A DNA stretch of 38,533 nucleotides from an uncultured Eubacteriales bacterium (GTDB taxonomy: Bacteria > Bacillota > Clostridia > Peptostreptococcales > Anaerovoracaceae), in assembly GCA_900315125.1 (NCBI GenBank), contig OMXT01000034.1, positions 1 through 38,533 of the forward strand, given 5' to 3'. Of the stretch, positions 20,241 to 27,922 are shown piece after piece (position 1 is the stretch's first letter; each line of letters starts with the position of its first letter). Under the pieces are notes generated by a model. It did not search any database. It was not told the DNA's origin and saw only the letters and a list, made by a program, of their open reading frames with translations. The translations under genes were made by a program, and so were the position numbers.

Positions 20241-20990
20241 CTACTGTGCTTTGGACGAACGGGCTGTAATAAAATCGTGATAAGCCATATCCGCTTCCAG
20301 ATGCTTCTTTTCCACCGCCCTTGCAGTATCTGGATCGTGATCCCGGATCGCCTGAACGATCTGGCGGTGGGCTTCCAGGGAATTCTGCCGGAACTCCGAA
20401 AGTTCCATGTCGCCGCTGTAGATCTGCTCAACCACTTCCTTATGGAAATAGTCATAATACGCAGTAAGAGCGCTGACGATCAGGTTGTTGCCTACGTGCT
20501 CCCGGATATAGGCGTGGAACCGGTAATTGCTGTCCAGCAGCTTCTTGTCATCATCCTCTGCCACCGCTTCCTCGCACTCCTTACGGATCGTGTCCAGCCC
20601 TTCTATATCCTTCTCGTTCATCTTCTGAGCTGCAAGATAAACAGCCTCCGGCTCCAGCGCGCAGATAAATTCGCCCAGTTCATCCATATCGGCAAGTTCC
20701 AGACTGGCCACGAAATTCCCGTCCTTCGCGATATCCTTGCGGCTGCGGACCCGGGTTCCGTGCTTGGTCCTGCGGATGTATCCCTGGGTATCCAAAATCT
20801 TATATGCCTCCCGCAGCGTTCCGCGGCCCACATTCAGCTGCTTGCTGAATTCATTCTCGTTGGGGAACGTAAACCCGTCCGGCAGTTCCTCAGAAACGAT
20901 CATATTCTTTATTCTGCTGGCCAGGATATCTGACTGAGTCAGGATCTGATGAATAGCCAGCTTGTCCAGTACGTTTGTATCCTTCGCCAT
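20241..20990 (-). CDS. GntR-family (FCD subgroup) transcriptional regulator
   Basis: The 249-residue protein starts at ATG 20990, which has AAGGAGAA upstream; an in-frame ATG 15 bases earlier lies before that ribosome site. The N-terminal winged helix is at about residues 20-90 (EFSKQLNVGRGTLREAYKIL then GYIRRTKHGTRVRS). The C-terminal FCD ligand domain has the metal-binding His pattern (FHAYIREH, EAHRQIV, KKHLEADMAY), as in regulators that sense organic or amino acids. Its own promoter has the shared 17-base operator just downstream of the start point, so autorepression is likely. Its probable targets are proC and the transporter-mutL-mutase operon. Confidence 0.88.
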   Translation of the reverse strand: MAKDTNVLDKLAIHQILTQSDILASRIKNMIVSEELPDGFTFPNENEFSKQLNVGRGTLREAYKILDTQGYIRRTKHGTRVRSRKDIAKDGNFVASLELADMDELGEFICALEPEAVYLAAQKMNEKDIEGLDTIRKECEEAVAEDDDKKLLDSNYRFHAYIREHVGNNLIVSALTAYYDYFHKEVVEQIYSGDMELSEFRQNSLEAHRQIVQAIRDHDPDTARAVEKKHLEADMAYHDFITARSSKAQ

Positions 20991-21001
20991 AATTCTCCTT
21001 A

Positions 21002-21018
21002 TCATACAACAGGTCGTA
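21002..21018. promoter_or_regulatory. GntR operator at the gntR promoter
   Basis: The site TCATACAACAGGTCGTA lies between the predicted start point (near 21025) and the ribosome site of the gntR gene. It matches the sites at 20161-20177 and 25821-25837. Its position suggests a roadblock or start-site occlusion by the regulator. Confidence 0.6.
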
Positions 21019-21031
21019 TCCTACAATAAGT

Positions 21032-21061
21032 ATTATATCCTCTTCCCCTGTACAAATTCAA
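21032..21061 (-). promoter_or_regulatory. Promoter of the gntR gene
   Basis: On the minus strand TTGAAT (21056-21061) and TATAAT (21032-21037) are spaced 18 bp apart. This gives the regulator its own promoter in the 85-base gap after the B12 mutase gene. Confidence 0.65.
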
Positions 21062-21075
21062 GTCTGCCGCTTTCT

Positions 21076-22830
21076 TCAGCCTCTGATATTTTCTGACAGA
21101 TAATCAACAATTCGGTCAATGTCATTATCCGTGTTGATTCCCAGGGCAGCCAGACGGTCAGAAACATCCACGGGCAGATCACTGCCATCCACCGGCTCAT
21201 TCAGCCGTCCGCCCATGATGACCGGAACATCTATGCCCAGTTCATGGAGCCGTTCCATCATTTTCTTTCCAAAGCTGTAGGCGATTCCGTTATATGTGCT
21301 GACCAGAACCGCCCTGCTGCCAGTCTCAATGGCTGCGTCACCCAGTTCTTCTATGGATACATTCGTTCCCAGGTCGAAGACCTCTGCTCCGGCCTTCGTC
21401 AGTACATTCTTGCAGATCTCCTTCCCGAACTCATGGACGTCTGTCGCCGCAACGATCACGTTTACGCCGGAAAGAGGCTTGTCATCCAGACCCTTAATGT
21501 CCTTCATGATATCATCCTGCTGCCTGGATATTTCCACAACGATGGATGTGGGATGGACCGGCTTTCGTCCGCCCATAGCCGCGCTGTCTTTCTCTCCGGA
21601 ACCGTAATTCTCCTCCAGCTGAGGAACGCCCACCGCTTTCAGCGCTGCCAGGATCTGCCCCGGATGGGTGATGTCGATGTCATGGTCGTCAAAGGCATTC
21701 AGCACCCGCTCGAAGAACACATTGCCGCAGGCTACCAGCTTATCCGCTTCCGCCTCGATCCTGGCTACATCCAGATACTGCATGTTGTATTTCGCTTCTT
21801 CTATTGCCATGTCCACCGTGTTGTGGGCGTCGATGATCTCCTGGACGTTCGGTACGCGGATCGCTTCTGTCACCGGGATCGGGGTAATGGCATGACCGCT
21901 GGGCCACAGCATCTGACCCATGGCGTCCGCCATGGAATATGCAGTAACATTGGCATAGTTTTTCGGCATGTTGTAACCGAAGTCGATGGTGTTGCCGTAG
22001 ATCATGGAACCCGGTGTCTTATACTTATTGATCTTCCACATGGCGCAGTTGAATATGATGCGGAGCATGGGATCATTAAAGAGATTGCCGAAGCAGTGAG
22101 CCATCCGTGCTCCCAGAAGATCCTCTACGATATATCTCTCCAGTCTCGCGAATCCTACAAGGTTCGCCAGGTCGTGGAACTGGGCGCCGAATCCATCGTC
22201 CAGGTTGGAATGGATGATCGTACCCTCATCCCGCTTGCGGGCCATGATGCCGATGGCTTTCATCATATCGGTGACCCGGTATTCGTCCATATCCAGACCG
22301 GGATATTCGTAGGCGTAATACTGTGAGATATTGCCGATCGTCGTTACTCCGGCGTTCAGCGCGTGGATCGTATTGTCCACGCCGTTCAGGGAACCGATCA
22401 TATGGTCGCCGCAGTGGGGCTGGATCTCTGCAACCTGCCCCAGAGCAGCCCACTCCTCATCGTTTTTCAGGATCAGACCGGATCCGGGCTGCAGCGATCC
22501 CCGGTACTCCTCCGGAACACCCATGACCCAGTCCATGCATGCACCAAACCGGTCCCAGCCGGAGCCGGAGGACGTGAGAGAATCAAAGACTTCTTTAATC
22601 CCGTCCCGCGTAACATCCCAGGAATTCCAGCCGATGGCAGAATGCTTCATTACCTTATGCTCCGCCATCATCCGTTCCTTATATTCCCGTTCGGACTTAA
22701 CATTGTATTTCTTCATGAACAGCGTTGTCCCAATGGTAACGCCCTCCGCCAGCTTGTCCGTCTCGTGATTCACGGTCTCCATATCCGGCAGATTTCTGAT
22801 ATCGAATTTCCACTTGAATTTCAGTTCCAT
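21076..22830 (-). CDS. Single-chain cobalamin-dependent mutase-like protein
   Basis: The 584-residue protein has a C-terminal B12-binding domain (about residues 450-584) with the base-off/His-on motif D464-x-H466-x-x-G469 (ATDVHEFGKEI), followed by RAVLVSTYNG and VPVIMGGRLN. These align with the SxL and GG motifs of the glutamate mutase small subunit. The N-terminal 450 residues carry a well-ordered domain (IQPHCGDHMIGSLNGVDN, NISQYYAYEYPGLDMDEYR) that I do not recognise with certainty; by size and position it should be the catalytic barrel. Total length is near the sum of GlmE and GlmS, so it looks like a fused carbon-skeleton mutase; 2-methyleneglutarate mutase is also a single chain. GAGGAG precedes the ATG, 12 bases after the mutL-type gene. 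Substrate unknown. Confidence 0.7.
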   Translation of the reverse strand: MELKFKWKFDIRNLPDMETVNHETDKLAEGVTIGTTLFMKKYNVKSEREYKERMMAEHKVMKHSAIGWNSWDVTRDGIKEVFDSLTSSGSGWDRFGACMDWVMGVPEEYRGSLQPGSGLILKNDEEWAALGQVAEIQPHCGDHMIGSLNGVDNTIHALNAGVTTIGNISQYYAYEYPGLDMDEYRVTDMMKAIGIMARKRDEGTIIHSNLDDGFGAQFHDLANLVGFARLERYIVEDLLGARMAHCFGNLFNDPMLRIIFNCAMWKINKYKTPGSMIYGNTIDFGYNMPKNYANVTAYSMADAMGQMLWPSGHAITPIPVTEAIRVPNVQEIIDAHNTVDMAIEEAKYNMQYLDVARIEAEADKLVACGNVFFERVLNAFDDHDIDITHPGQILAALKAVGVPQLEENYGSGEKDSAAMGGRKPVHPTSIVVEISRQQDDIMKDIKGLDDKPLSGVNVIVAATDVHEFGKEICKNVLTKAGAEVFDLGTNVSIEELGDAAIETGSRAVLVSTYNGIAYSFGKKMMERLHELGIDVPVIMGGRLNEPVDGSDLPVDVSDRLAALGINTDNDIDRIVDYLSENIRG

Positions 22831-22842
22831 TTTTCTTCTCCT

Positions 22843-24225
22843 CTATAGTTCGGTGAGACTGTTTATCATCAGTTCGTATGCCGCTTCCTCATCGTATTCT
22901 CTGAGGAGCCCTGCTGCGAAGAACACATAGTCAGCATCCAGATAGGCCTTCAGCTCTCTTGGGACAAGTCTTTTTTCATCCCTGCCGCAGCCCTCCGCAG
23001 CCTTCAGTATGGAACGGGGATCCCGATTGTGCACAAGCACACCGCCCGTTCCGATGATGCGGCGGATCTCCGTCAGGTTTTTCCCGAGCTGCACCCAGGG
23101 CGTGACTTTGTTATAGGAAGGTCTGAGCACACCGCTGTGCCGCGCCACCGCCTGCTCCACCGCAAGGGACGCGATCTTGTCATCAACATCATATTCTTCT
23201 TCCGTATCCGGAAGATAGTCTATATGCTCCATCCGTTTCTCCACGGACTGCTGAAGCACAGAGACGCTGCAGCCCAGCTCCGCCGCCGCCCGTCCGATGA
23301 CTTCTTCATTCAGCACGCCGCCCGAAGACTCCCTCATCCCCAGGTCGCCTTCTACTGTGCGCTTAGCGAAGGGCTCTTCCACGCCAATGAGTTTGGCGCC
23401 CCGGCAGCTTTTATTCTCAGAGAAAGAATACACATCCGTCGTCGCGCCGCCGACGTCTACCAGCAGGAAAGAACCAAATCCGTCCCTGCCTCCCGGACCT
23501 CTGTTGAGCAGTTCTCCTGCCGAGAGGACCGCCGCAGGCGTCGGAATGAAGGAATTGTCGAAGTACTGCTTGACCTCGTGGAACCCCTTCATGTCTGTGA
23601 TCCGATCCAGAAACAGATTCCGGATGACCTCCTGCACCGGTTCTACATTCAGTTCACCGATCGCGGGTATGATATTATCTATTATAAAGCATTTCTTCTG
23701 GTGTGCCTTCATAAGAGTCCGCACCGTGACGCCCAGCTCCGAATTGCCGGAGTAAATGACAGGCACCCGGATTCTCGACCTGGCAAGAGTCCGTGCATTG
23801 TCCAGGACGAGCTGCACATTGCCGTGTTCATACCCGCCGCTGAGCAGAACGATATCCGCATCGCTTTCCGCAAGCTTCTCTCCGTCGTCCTCTGTCATCC
23901 CGCCATTATAATTGGCCACGATCTTCGCTCCTGCCCCGAGGGCCGCAGATTTTCCGGCAAGAGTGCTGAGAGAACGGGTCAGACCGATCACCGCCATCCT
24001 AAGTCCTCCCGCCGCGCTCGAAGAAGTGAGCTTCAGCGCTTCATCGAACGCCTGCTCTCCCAGGACGTCCCTGACGCGCCGGAAGCACTCCTCCATTCCC
24101 CTCCCGGCATCGGTTCCTACCGTAGAGGGCACCTTATCCGTCAGAAGCAGTTTTCTGTTTTGGACATCCGCGACGACGACCTTGGTAAACGTGCTGCCAA
24201 AGTCGATCATGACCGCATGCTTCAT
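22843..24225 (-). CDS. MutL/GlmL-type ATPase (B12 mutase-associated)
   Basis: The 460-residue protein has the actin/Hsp70 ATPase fold. The first phosphate loop is MIDFGSTFTKVVVADV (residues 6-21) and the second is LLVDVGGATTDVYSF near residue 255. VANYNGGMTEDDGEKL and SGGYEHGN are characteristic of the GlmL/MutL family found beside glutamate mutase and ornithine aminomutase genes, thought to protect or reactivate the B12 enzyme. The start at 24225 has AAAGGA upstream; a longer frame reaching 24408 would overlap the transporter gene and lacks family sequence. It sits immediately before the mutase gene. Confidence 0.88.
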   Translation of the reverse strand: MKHAVMIDFGSTFTKVVVADVQNRKLLLTDKVPSTVGTDAGRGMEECFRRVRDVLGEQAFDEALKLTSSSAAGGLRMAVIGLTRSLSTLAGKSAALGAGAKIVANYNGGMTEDDGEKLAESDADIVLLSGGYEHGNVQLVLDNARTLARSRIRVPVIYSGNSELGVTVRTLMKAHQKKCFIIDNIIPAIGELNVEPVQEVIRNLFLDRITDMKGFHEVKQYFDNSFIPTPAAVLSAGELLNRGPGGRDGFGSFLLVDVGGATTDVYSFSENKSCRGAKLIGVEEPFAKRTVEGDLGMRESSGGVLNEEVIGRAAAELGCSVSVLQQSVEKRMEHIDYLPDTEEEYDVDDKIASLAVEQAVARHSGVLRPSYNKVTPWVQLGKNLTEIRRIIGTGGVLVHNRDPRSILKAAEGCGRDEKRLVPRELKAYLDADYVFFAAGLLREYDEEAAYELMINSLTEL

Positions 24226-24271
24226 TTTTTCTGTCCTTTCTTGCTTTACCTTATCAGCCTCTTTACACCCC

Positions 24272-24294
24272 GAGCCCCGGAATCTCCGAGGCTC
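24272..24294. other. Intercistronic hairpin between transporter and mutL-type gene
   Basis: A 10-bp stem with one G-T pair (GAGCCTCGGA and TCCGGGGCTC on the minus strand) has a 3-base loop and no T-run. It lies in the 92-base gap of the operon. Such hairpins often act as mRNA processing or stability elements that give transporter and enzyme genes different expression levels. Confidence 0.45.
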
Positions 24295-24317
24295 GAGTCT
24301 AAGGATGCATTTATGAT

Positions 24318-25736
24318 TTAGAAAAGTGACATGATTGCCGTTACCGTAAAGTAAGCCATGACCAGCGGGAAGAAGTACTTGTACATCACGTCGATCCAGG
24401 ATCCCCACTGAATCTCGCTTGTGGGATTGTACAGTTCTGTTCTTACTTTCTTAGCGCCGAACTTCCAGCCGATCATGAGAGCGATGCACAATGCGCAGAC
24501 ATCATAACCAATGGATCCTACCAGATTGTCGAATACCGCAAAGAACGCATCGTTCCAGTTGCAGGGAATGGCCAGCAGCGCCGCGATTACGAACGCCAGG
24601 ATAACGGCCTTGCCGCGGCTCAGCTTCAGTCCCGCCTTATCCATGAAGGCGCTGATGCCTACTTCCAGCTGACTGATGGAAGACGAAAGACCGGCAAACA
24701 GCAGCGCTACGTAGAACAGGATCATGAACAAAGCCCCGACCGGCAGAGAATCGAATACCTTCGGCAGTGCGACGAACATAACGCCCTTGCCCATCTCCGG
24801 ATCGAATCCGAATACCTTGACCGCCGGGATGATAACGAAGCCGGAAAGCAGACAGATAAAGAGCTGTACTACGTTAACAGTAACAAAGTCCATGGCGATA
24901 TCCTGCTTCGCGTCGACGTGTCTTCCGTAAGCATACAGGACTCCAGGCCCAAGGCCGACAGCAAAGAGCGCCATGCCGCAGGCTTCCGCCCACATTGTGG
25001 GATTGAGCAGCTCTTTCCAGTCCGGATGGATATAATATTCTATACCCTCTCCGATTCCGGGGATAAAGCATACGCAGACACACAGAACAATCAGGATAAC
25101 TCCCAGTGCCGGAAGCATGATCTTGCAGATCTTTTCAATGCCGCCTGCAATACCTCTCGTTACAATTATAGCAGTAAGAGCAAGTACGACCAGAATAAAT
25201 CCATATACCAGCGGTTTATTTCCGTTCAGCGATTCAAAGGTCTCCATGGACCGATCCGCGTAATTCAGTCCGCCGCCGATGGTCTTGCCGATATAAACGA
25301 TGACCAGACCGATGATCGCCGGGTAATAAGCCCACAGGAACAGCTGGTCCAGGGAACACAGCAGACCGAGGATCTTTCCGGCGAACCCAATCTCCTCGCT
25401 GAAAGCGGACATGTGTTCCACTCTCTTATGCCTGGAGTAAGCGATCTCTGCCATACCTGCCGGGAGCACCAGCAGAATGCATATTATTACAAAGGCCAGT
25501 ACGAAGGCTCCTCCGCCCCACTTGGCGCACAGCATAGGGAAACGCCACATGGCGCCGACGCCTACTGCCATTCCAATGGTGGAAAGGATGAATCCGATCC
25601 GGCTGCTGAATCCGTCACTTCCCGCATTGATCTCGCCTTTACTGTTTCCCGTAAGGGACTTCTTGATCAGAATTCCGCTTCCTCCGCCGAATACCACCAG
25701 ATATACGGCGAGCATCACGATAGTTGATGTTGACAT
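24318..25736 (-). CDS. Sodium-dependent transporter, NSS (SNF) family
   Basis: The 472-residue membrane protein is a Na+-coupled amino-acid symporter of the LeuT type. The family signature lies at residues 46-67 (GFILSTIGMAVGVGAMWRFP), followed by KWGGGAFVLAF. It has an extra hydrophobic helix at residues 4-26 before the usual first helix, so the predicted topology has one more segment than standard bacterial members. AAAGGAGAAG precedes the ATG. It is the first gene of the transporter-mutL-mutase unit. Its partner genes suggest the imported amino acid is the mutase substrate. The sodium gradient could come from the Na+-type V-ATPase of this window. Confidence 0.9.
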   Translation of the reverse strand: MSTSTIVMLAVYLVVFGGGSGILIKKSLTGNSKGEINAGSDGFSSRIGFILSTIGMAVGVGAMWRFPMLCAKWGGGAFVLAFVIICILLVLPAGMAEIAYSRHKRVEHMSAFSEEIGFAGKILGLLCSLDQLFLWAYYPAIIGLVIVYIGKTIGGGLNYADRSMETFESLNGNKPLVYGFILVVLALTAIIVTRGIAGGIEKICKIMLPALGVILIVLCVCVCFIPGIGEGIEYYIHPDWKELLNPTMWAEACGMALFAVGLGPGVLYAYGRHVDAKQDIAMDFVTVNVVQLFICLLSGFVIIPAVKVFGFDPEMGKGVMFVALPKVFDSLPVGALFMILFYVALLFAGLSSSISQLEVGISAFMDKAGLKLSRGKAVILAFVIAALLAIPCNWNDAFFAVFDNLVGSIGYDVCALCIALMIGWKFGAKKVRTELYNPTSEIQWGSWIDVMYKYFFPLVMAYFTVTAIMSLF

Positions 25737-25820
25737 TTTCTTCTCCTTTGACGACGTACAACAACGAACTCCCCGTTTTTCGTCATACTCCAGGCTCCCC
25801 TCAGACGTTTCGTTGTATCG

Positions 25821-25837
25821 TCATGCCTGTTGTATGA
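25821..25837. promoter_or_regulatory. GntR operator in the transporter leader
   Basis: On the minus strand the site reads TCATACAACAGGCATGA, matching the sites before gntR and proC. It lies about 40-55 bases downstream of the predicted start point of the transporter operon. A related partial element (GTTGTAT) is at 25812-25818 and another TACAACAA stands at 25757-25764. Confidence 0.6.
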
Positions 25838-25883
25838 CATAGGGTGATCTTTCAGAATAATCACTCCCGCATTTGTTAAATAA

Positions 25884-25912
25884 ATAATAATCGATTGTTG
25901 CCCTCTTGTCAA
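25884..25912 (-). promoter_or_regulatory. Promoter of the transporter-mutL-mutase operon
   Basis: On the minus strand TTGACA (25907-25912) and TATTAT (25884-25889) are separated by exactly 17 bp. The start point would be near 25877, leaving a leader of about 140 bases. The -35 box lies 3 bases from the palindrome at 25916-25940. Confidence 0.75.
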
Positions 25913-25915
25913 CTT

Positions 25916-25940
25916 ATATTTGTTGTATTACAACAAATAT
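25916..25940. promoter_or_regulatory. 25-bp perfect palindrome beside the -35 box
   Basis: Two 12-base arms (ATATTTGTTGTA and TACAACAAATAT) flank a single central base. The segment 25914-25930 matches the proC operator at 15 of 17 positions. It is a likely high-affinity site for the GntR regulator, next to the -35 of the transporter promoter. A weak terminator role for the lysR-type gene cannot be excluded. Confidence 0.6.
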
Positions 25941-26016
25941 TTTTCACATTCTCTTTTATGCAAATTTACAAACCCGCAGTAAATCAACACCTGCAGCGAT
26001 TTTATTATTGTCTGCT

Positions 26017-26910
26017 CTATTCAGACTTTTTTTGTTTCTGCGCTCCCTTCCACGTCTCAAGATATTCCAGAAACTTCCTCAATGCGGCTGAACCGTTGTC
26101 CGGATCCCAGACAATGCCGATGTGCCGGACGATGTTTTCCTTCAGCGGACGGACAGCGACATCATAAGGCATCCGGCCCATGGAGAGCTCCTGCACTACA
26201 CTGACGCCGATGCCCTTCTCCACCATGGCGAGAACGACGGAATCATCATAGGTGCGAAGGAATACCCGGGGCGCCAGGCCTCGAGACCGGAACTGTTTGA
26301 TCGTTTCCATGTTTTCGCCCCGGTCCAGCAGCAGAAACGGATCATCGCACATCATATCAAGGGAAAGAGCCGTCTCTGCGGCCATAGGATGCGTCTTGGG
26401 CACCACAGCCACCATCTTGTCTTCCCCGATCTCCATGGTTCGGAACGTACCAACCGTGGGCAGTCTCAGGAAGGCGCAGTCCGCCCTGCCCCGGGATACC
26501 CAGTCTTCCATTTCCAGATAGTCGCCGATCTCTATCTCATAATCTATAGCCGGGTATTTCGCACTGAAACCCTGCAGGATGTCCGGCAGCCAATGACTGC
26601 CCACACTTGCTACGGCGCTGATACTGATGTGCCCCGTTTCAAGCCCCCGGATCTCCTGGACGAGATGCTCCAGATTCTGTTCCTCCTGCCTCAGATGCAG
26701 CATCTGTTCATAAATGATCCTTCCCTCACTGCTGAGCCGCACACCTTCCTTATCCCGAATAAGAAGCTTTATTTTCCACTCCGCCTCCAGGGATGCGATC
26801 ATTTTGCTGACAGCGGACTGGGTATAGCCCAGAGACTCCGCTGCAGCGGTAATTCTGCCCAGCTGCACCGTCCGGATGAATGCTTCATACTTTGTAAAAC
26901 CGCTGTCCAT
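26017..26910 (-). CDS. LysR-family transcriptional regulator
   Basis: The 297-residue protein has the LysR winged helix at residues 5-64 (RITAAAESLGYTQSAVSKMI then ASLEAEWKIKLLIRDKEGVR) and a substrate-binding domain (residues 90-290, GHISISAVASVGSHWLPDIL). It ends in a Lys/Glu-rich tail. AAAGG lies upstream of the ATG. It is divergent from the EamA transporter gene across a 104-base gap with a palindrome at 26924-26940, the usual arrangement of a LysR activator and its target. The effector is unknown. Confidence 0.92.
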   Translation of the reverse strand: MDSGFTKYEAFIRTVQLGRITAAAESLGYTQSAVSKMIASLEAEWKIKLLIRDKEGVRLSSEGRIIYEQMLHLRQEEQNLEHLVQEIRGLETGHISISAVASVGSHWLPDILQGFSAKYPAIDYEIEIGDYLEMEDWVSRGRADCAFLRLPTVGTFRTMEIGEDKMVAVVPKTHPMAAETALSLDMMCDDPFLLLDRGENMETIKQFRSRGLAPRVFLRTYDDSVVLAMVEKGIGVSVVQELSMGRMPYDVAVRPLKENIVRHIGIVWDPDNGSAALRKFLEYLETWKGAQKQKKSE

Positions 26911-26923
26911 GACCCGCCTTTCT

Positions 26924-26940
26924 CATTCCGTACCGGAATG
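26924..26940. promoter_or_regulatory. LysR-type binding site
   Basis: CATTCCG-TAC-CGGAATG is a perfect interrupted palindrome (7-3-7) containing a LysR-type ATTC-N7-GAAT core. It lies between lysR and the divergent EamA gene; a further ATGGAATG half-site follows downstream. Control of both genes is inferred. Confidence 0.55.
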
Positions 26941-27014
26941 TTTATCATTCTTATTCATCGCTTTATGGAATGCATGTACAGTGATAGTATACATCTCGGA
27001 AAAGGAGTATGACA

Positions 27015-27914
27015 ATGAAAAAAGACTACATGAAATACCTGAGCTCCCTTCTCATTTACGGTTCCAACGGAGTCGTCGCGAGCGGCATCCACATGGCAAG
27101 CTATGAGAAGGTATTCCTGCGGGTCGTGATCGGCTGCACCATTCTATTCGGCATATTCGCCCTGATGCGCAATCGTTTCACATTTTATAAATATAAAAGA
27201 GATACGTTCTTCCTTGCCCTGTCCGGCTTCTCCATGGGCATCGGCTGGCTGTTCCTGTTCGAAGCCTATGACAGGATCGGCGTCGGTACAGCAACGCTTC
27301 TCTATTACATCGGCCCGGCCATCGTCATGGCCACAGCGCCCCTGTTTTTCCGCGAGAGATTTACACCTTCGAAGCTCATCGGCTTCGCCATGGTCGCTGC
27401 AGGCATGATCTTCATCAACGGCCAGGTTTCCGGCGGCAGCGGTTCCCTGCTGGGCATATTCTGCGGTCTCATGTCCGCAGTCACCTATGCATCTCTCGTT
27501 ATTTCCAGCAAATATGTCCAGCATGTCAAAGGGCTTGAGAACGCTTTTCTTCAGCTATTCTTCAGCGGTTTCCCCGTCGCTGTCTATCTTCTCATGAAGA
27601 ACGGCGCTCACCTGGCCATTGCGTCCGCGGACATCCCCAGCATCCTTTTCCTGGGCATTGTAAACACGTCCCTGGGCATCTATCTTTACTTCTCCTCCAT
27701 CACAGGACTGAAGGCCCAGACCGTGTCCGTGCTTGGATATCTTGATCCCCTGACCGCTGTGGTCCTGGGCATCCTGATCCTGGGTGAGCCGGCGGGTCCG
27801 GTGAAGATGCTGGGCGTGGCCCTGATCCTCAGCGGTTCCATACTGGCAGAGCTCCTCTCCGGGAACAAAGGCCTGACCCGCCGCCGGCCCGAAAAGCTGC
27901 GCAGAGCAGCATAG
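27015..27914 (+). CDS. EamA/DMT-superfamily transporter
   Basis: The 299-residue membrane protein has about ten helices arranged as two EamA repeats (roughly residues 5-138 and 150-290), with FLFEAYDRIGVGTATLLYYI typical of the first and GYLDPLTAVVLGILILGEPA of the second. The start at 27015 is set by AAAGGAG (27001-27007); an ATG at 27009 is too close to it. Members export or import amino acids and other metabolites. It is divergent from the LysR gene and ends 8 bases from the convergent sigma-54 activator. Substrate unknown. Confidence 0.9.
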   Translation: MKKDYMKYLSSLLIYGSNGVVASGIHMASYEKVFLRVVIGCTILFGIFALMRNRFTFYKYKRDTFFLALSGFSMGIGWLFLFEAYDRIGVGTATLLYYIGPAIVMATAPLFFRERFTPSKLIGFAMVAAGMIFINGQVSGGSGSLLGIFCGLMSAVTYASLVISSKYVQHVKGLENAFLQLFFSGFPVAVYLLMKNGAHLAIASADIPSILFLGIVNTSLGIYLYFSSITGLKAQTVSVLGYLDPLTAVVLGILILGEPAGPVKMLGVALILSGSILAELLSGNKGLTRRRPEKLRRAA

Positions 27915-27922
27915 CAGCGGCC

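Noticed and set aside
21076-22830. Assignment of the B12 protein as 2-methyleneglutarate mutase of nicotinate fermentation
   Set aside because: Size and single-chain layout fit, but no other nicotinate-pathway gene (nicotinate dehydrogenase, enamidase, dimethylmalate genes) is in the window.
23029-24321. Plus-strand frame of 430 codons opposite the MutL-type gene
   Set aside because: Antisense shadow with skewed composition; the minus-strand product has clear ATPase motifs.
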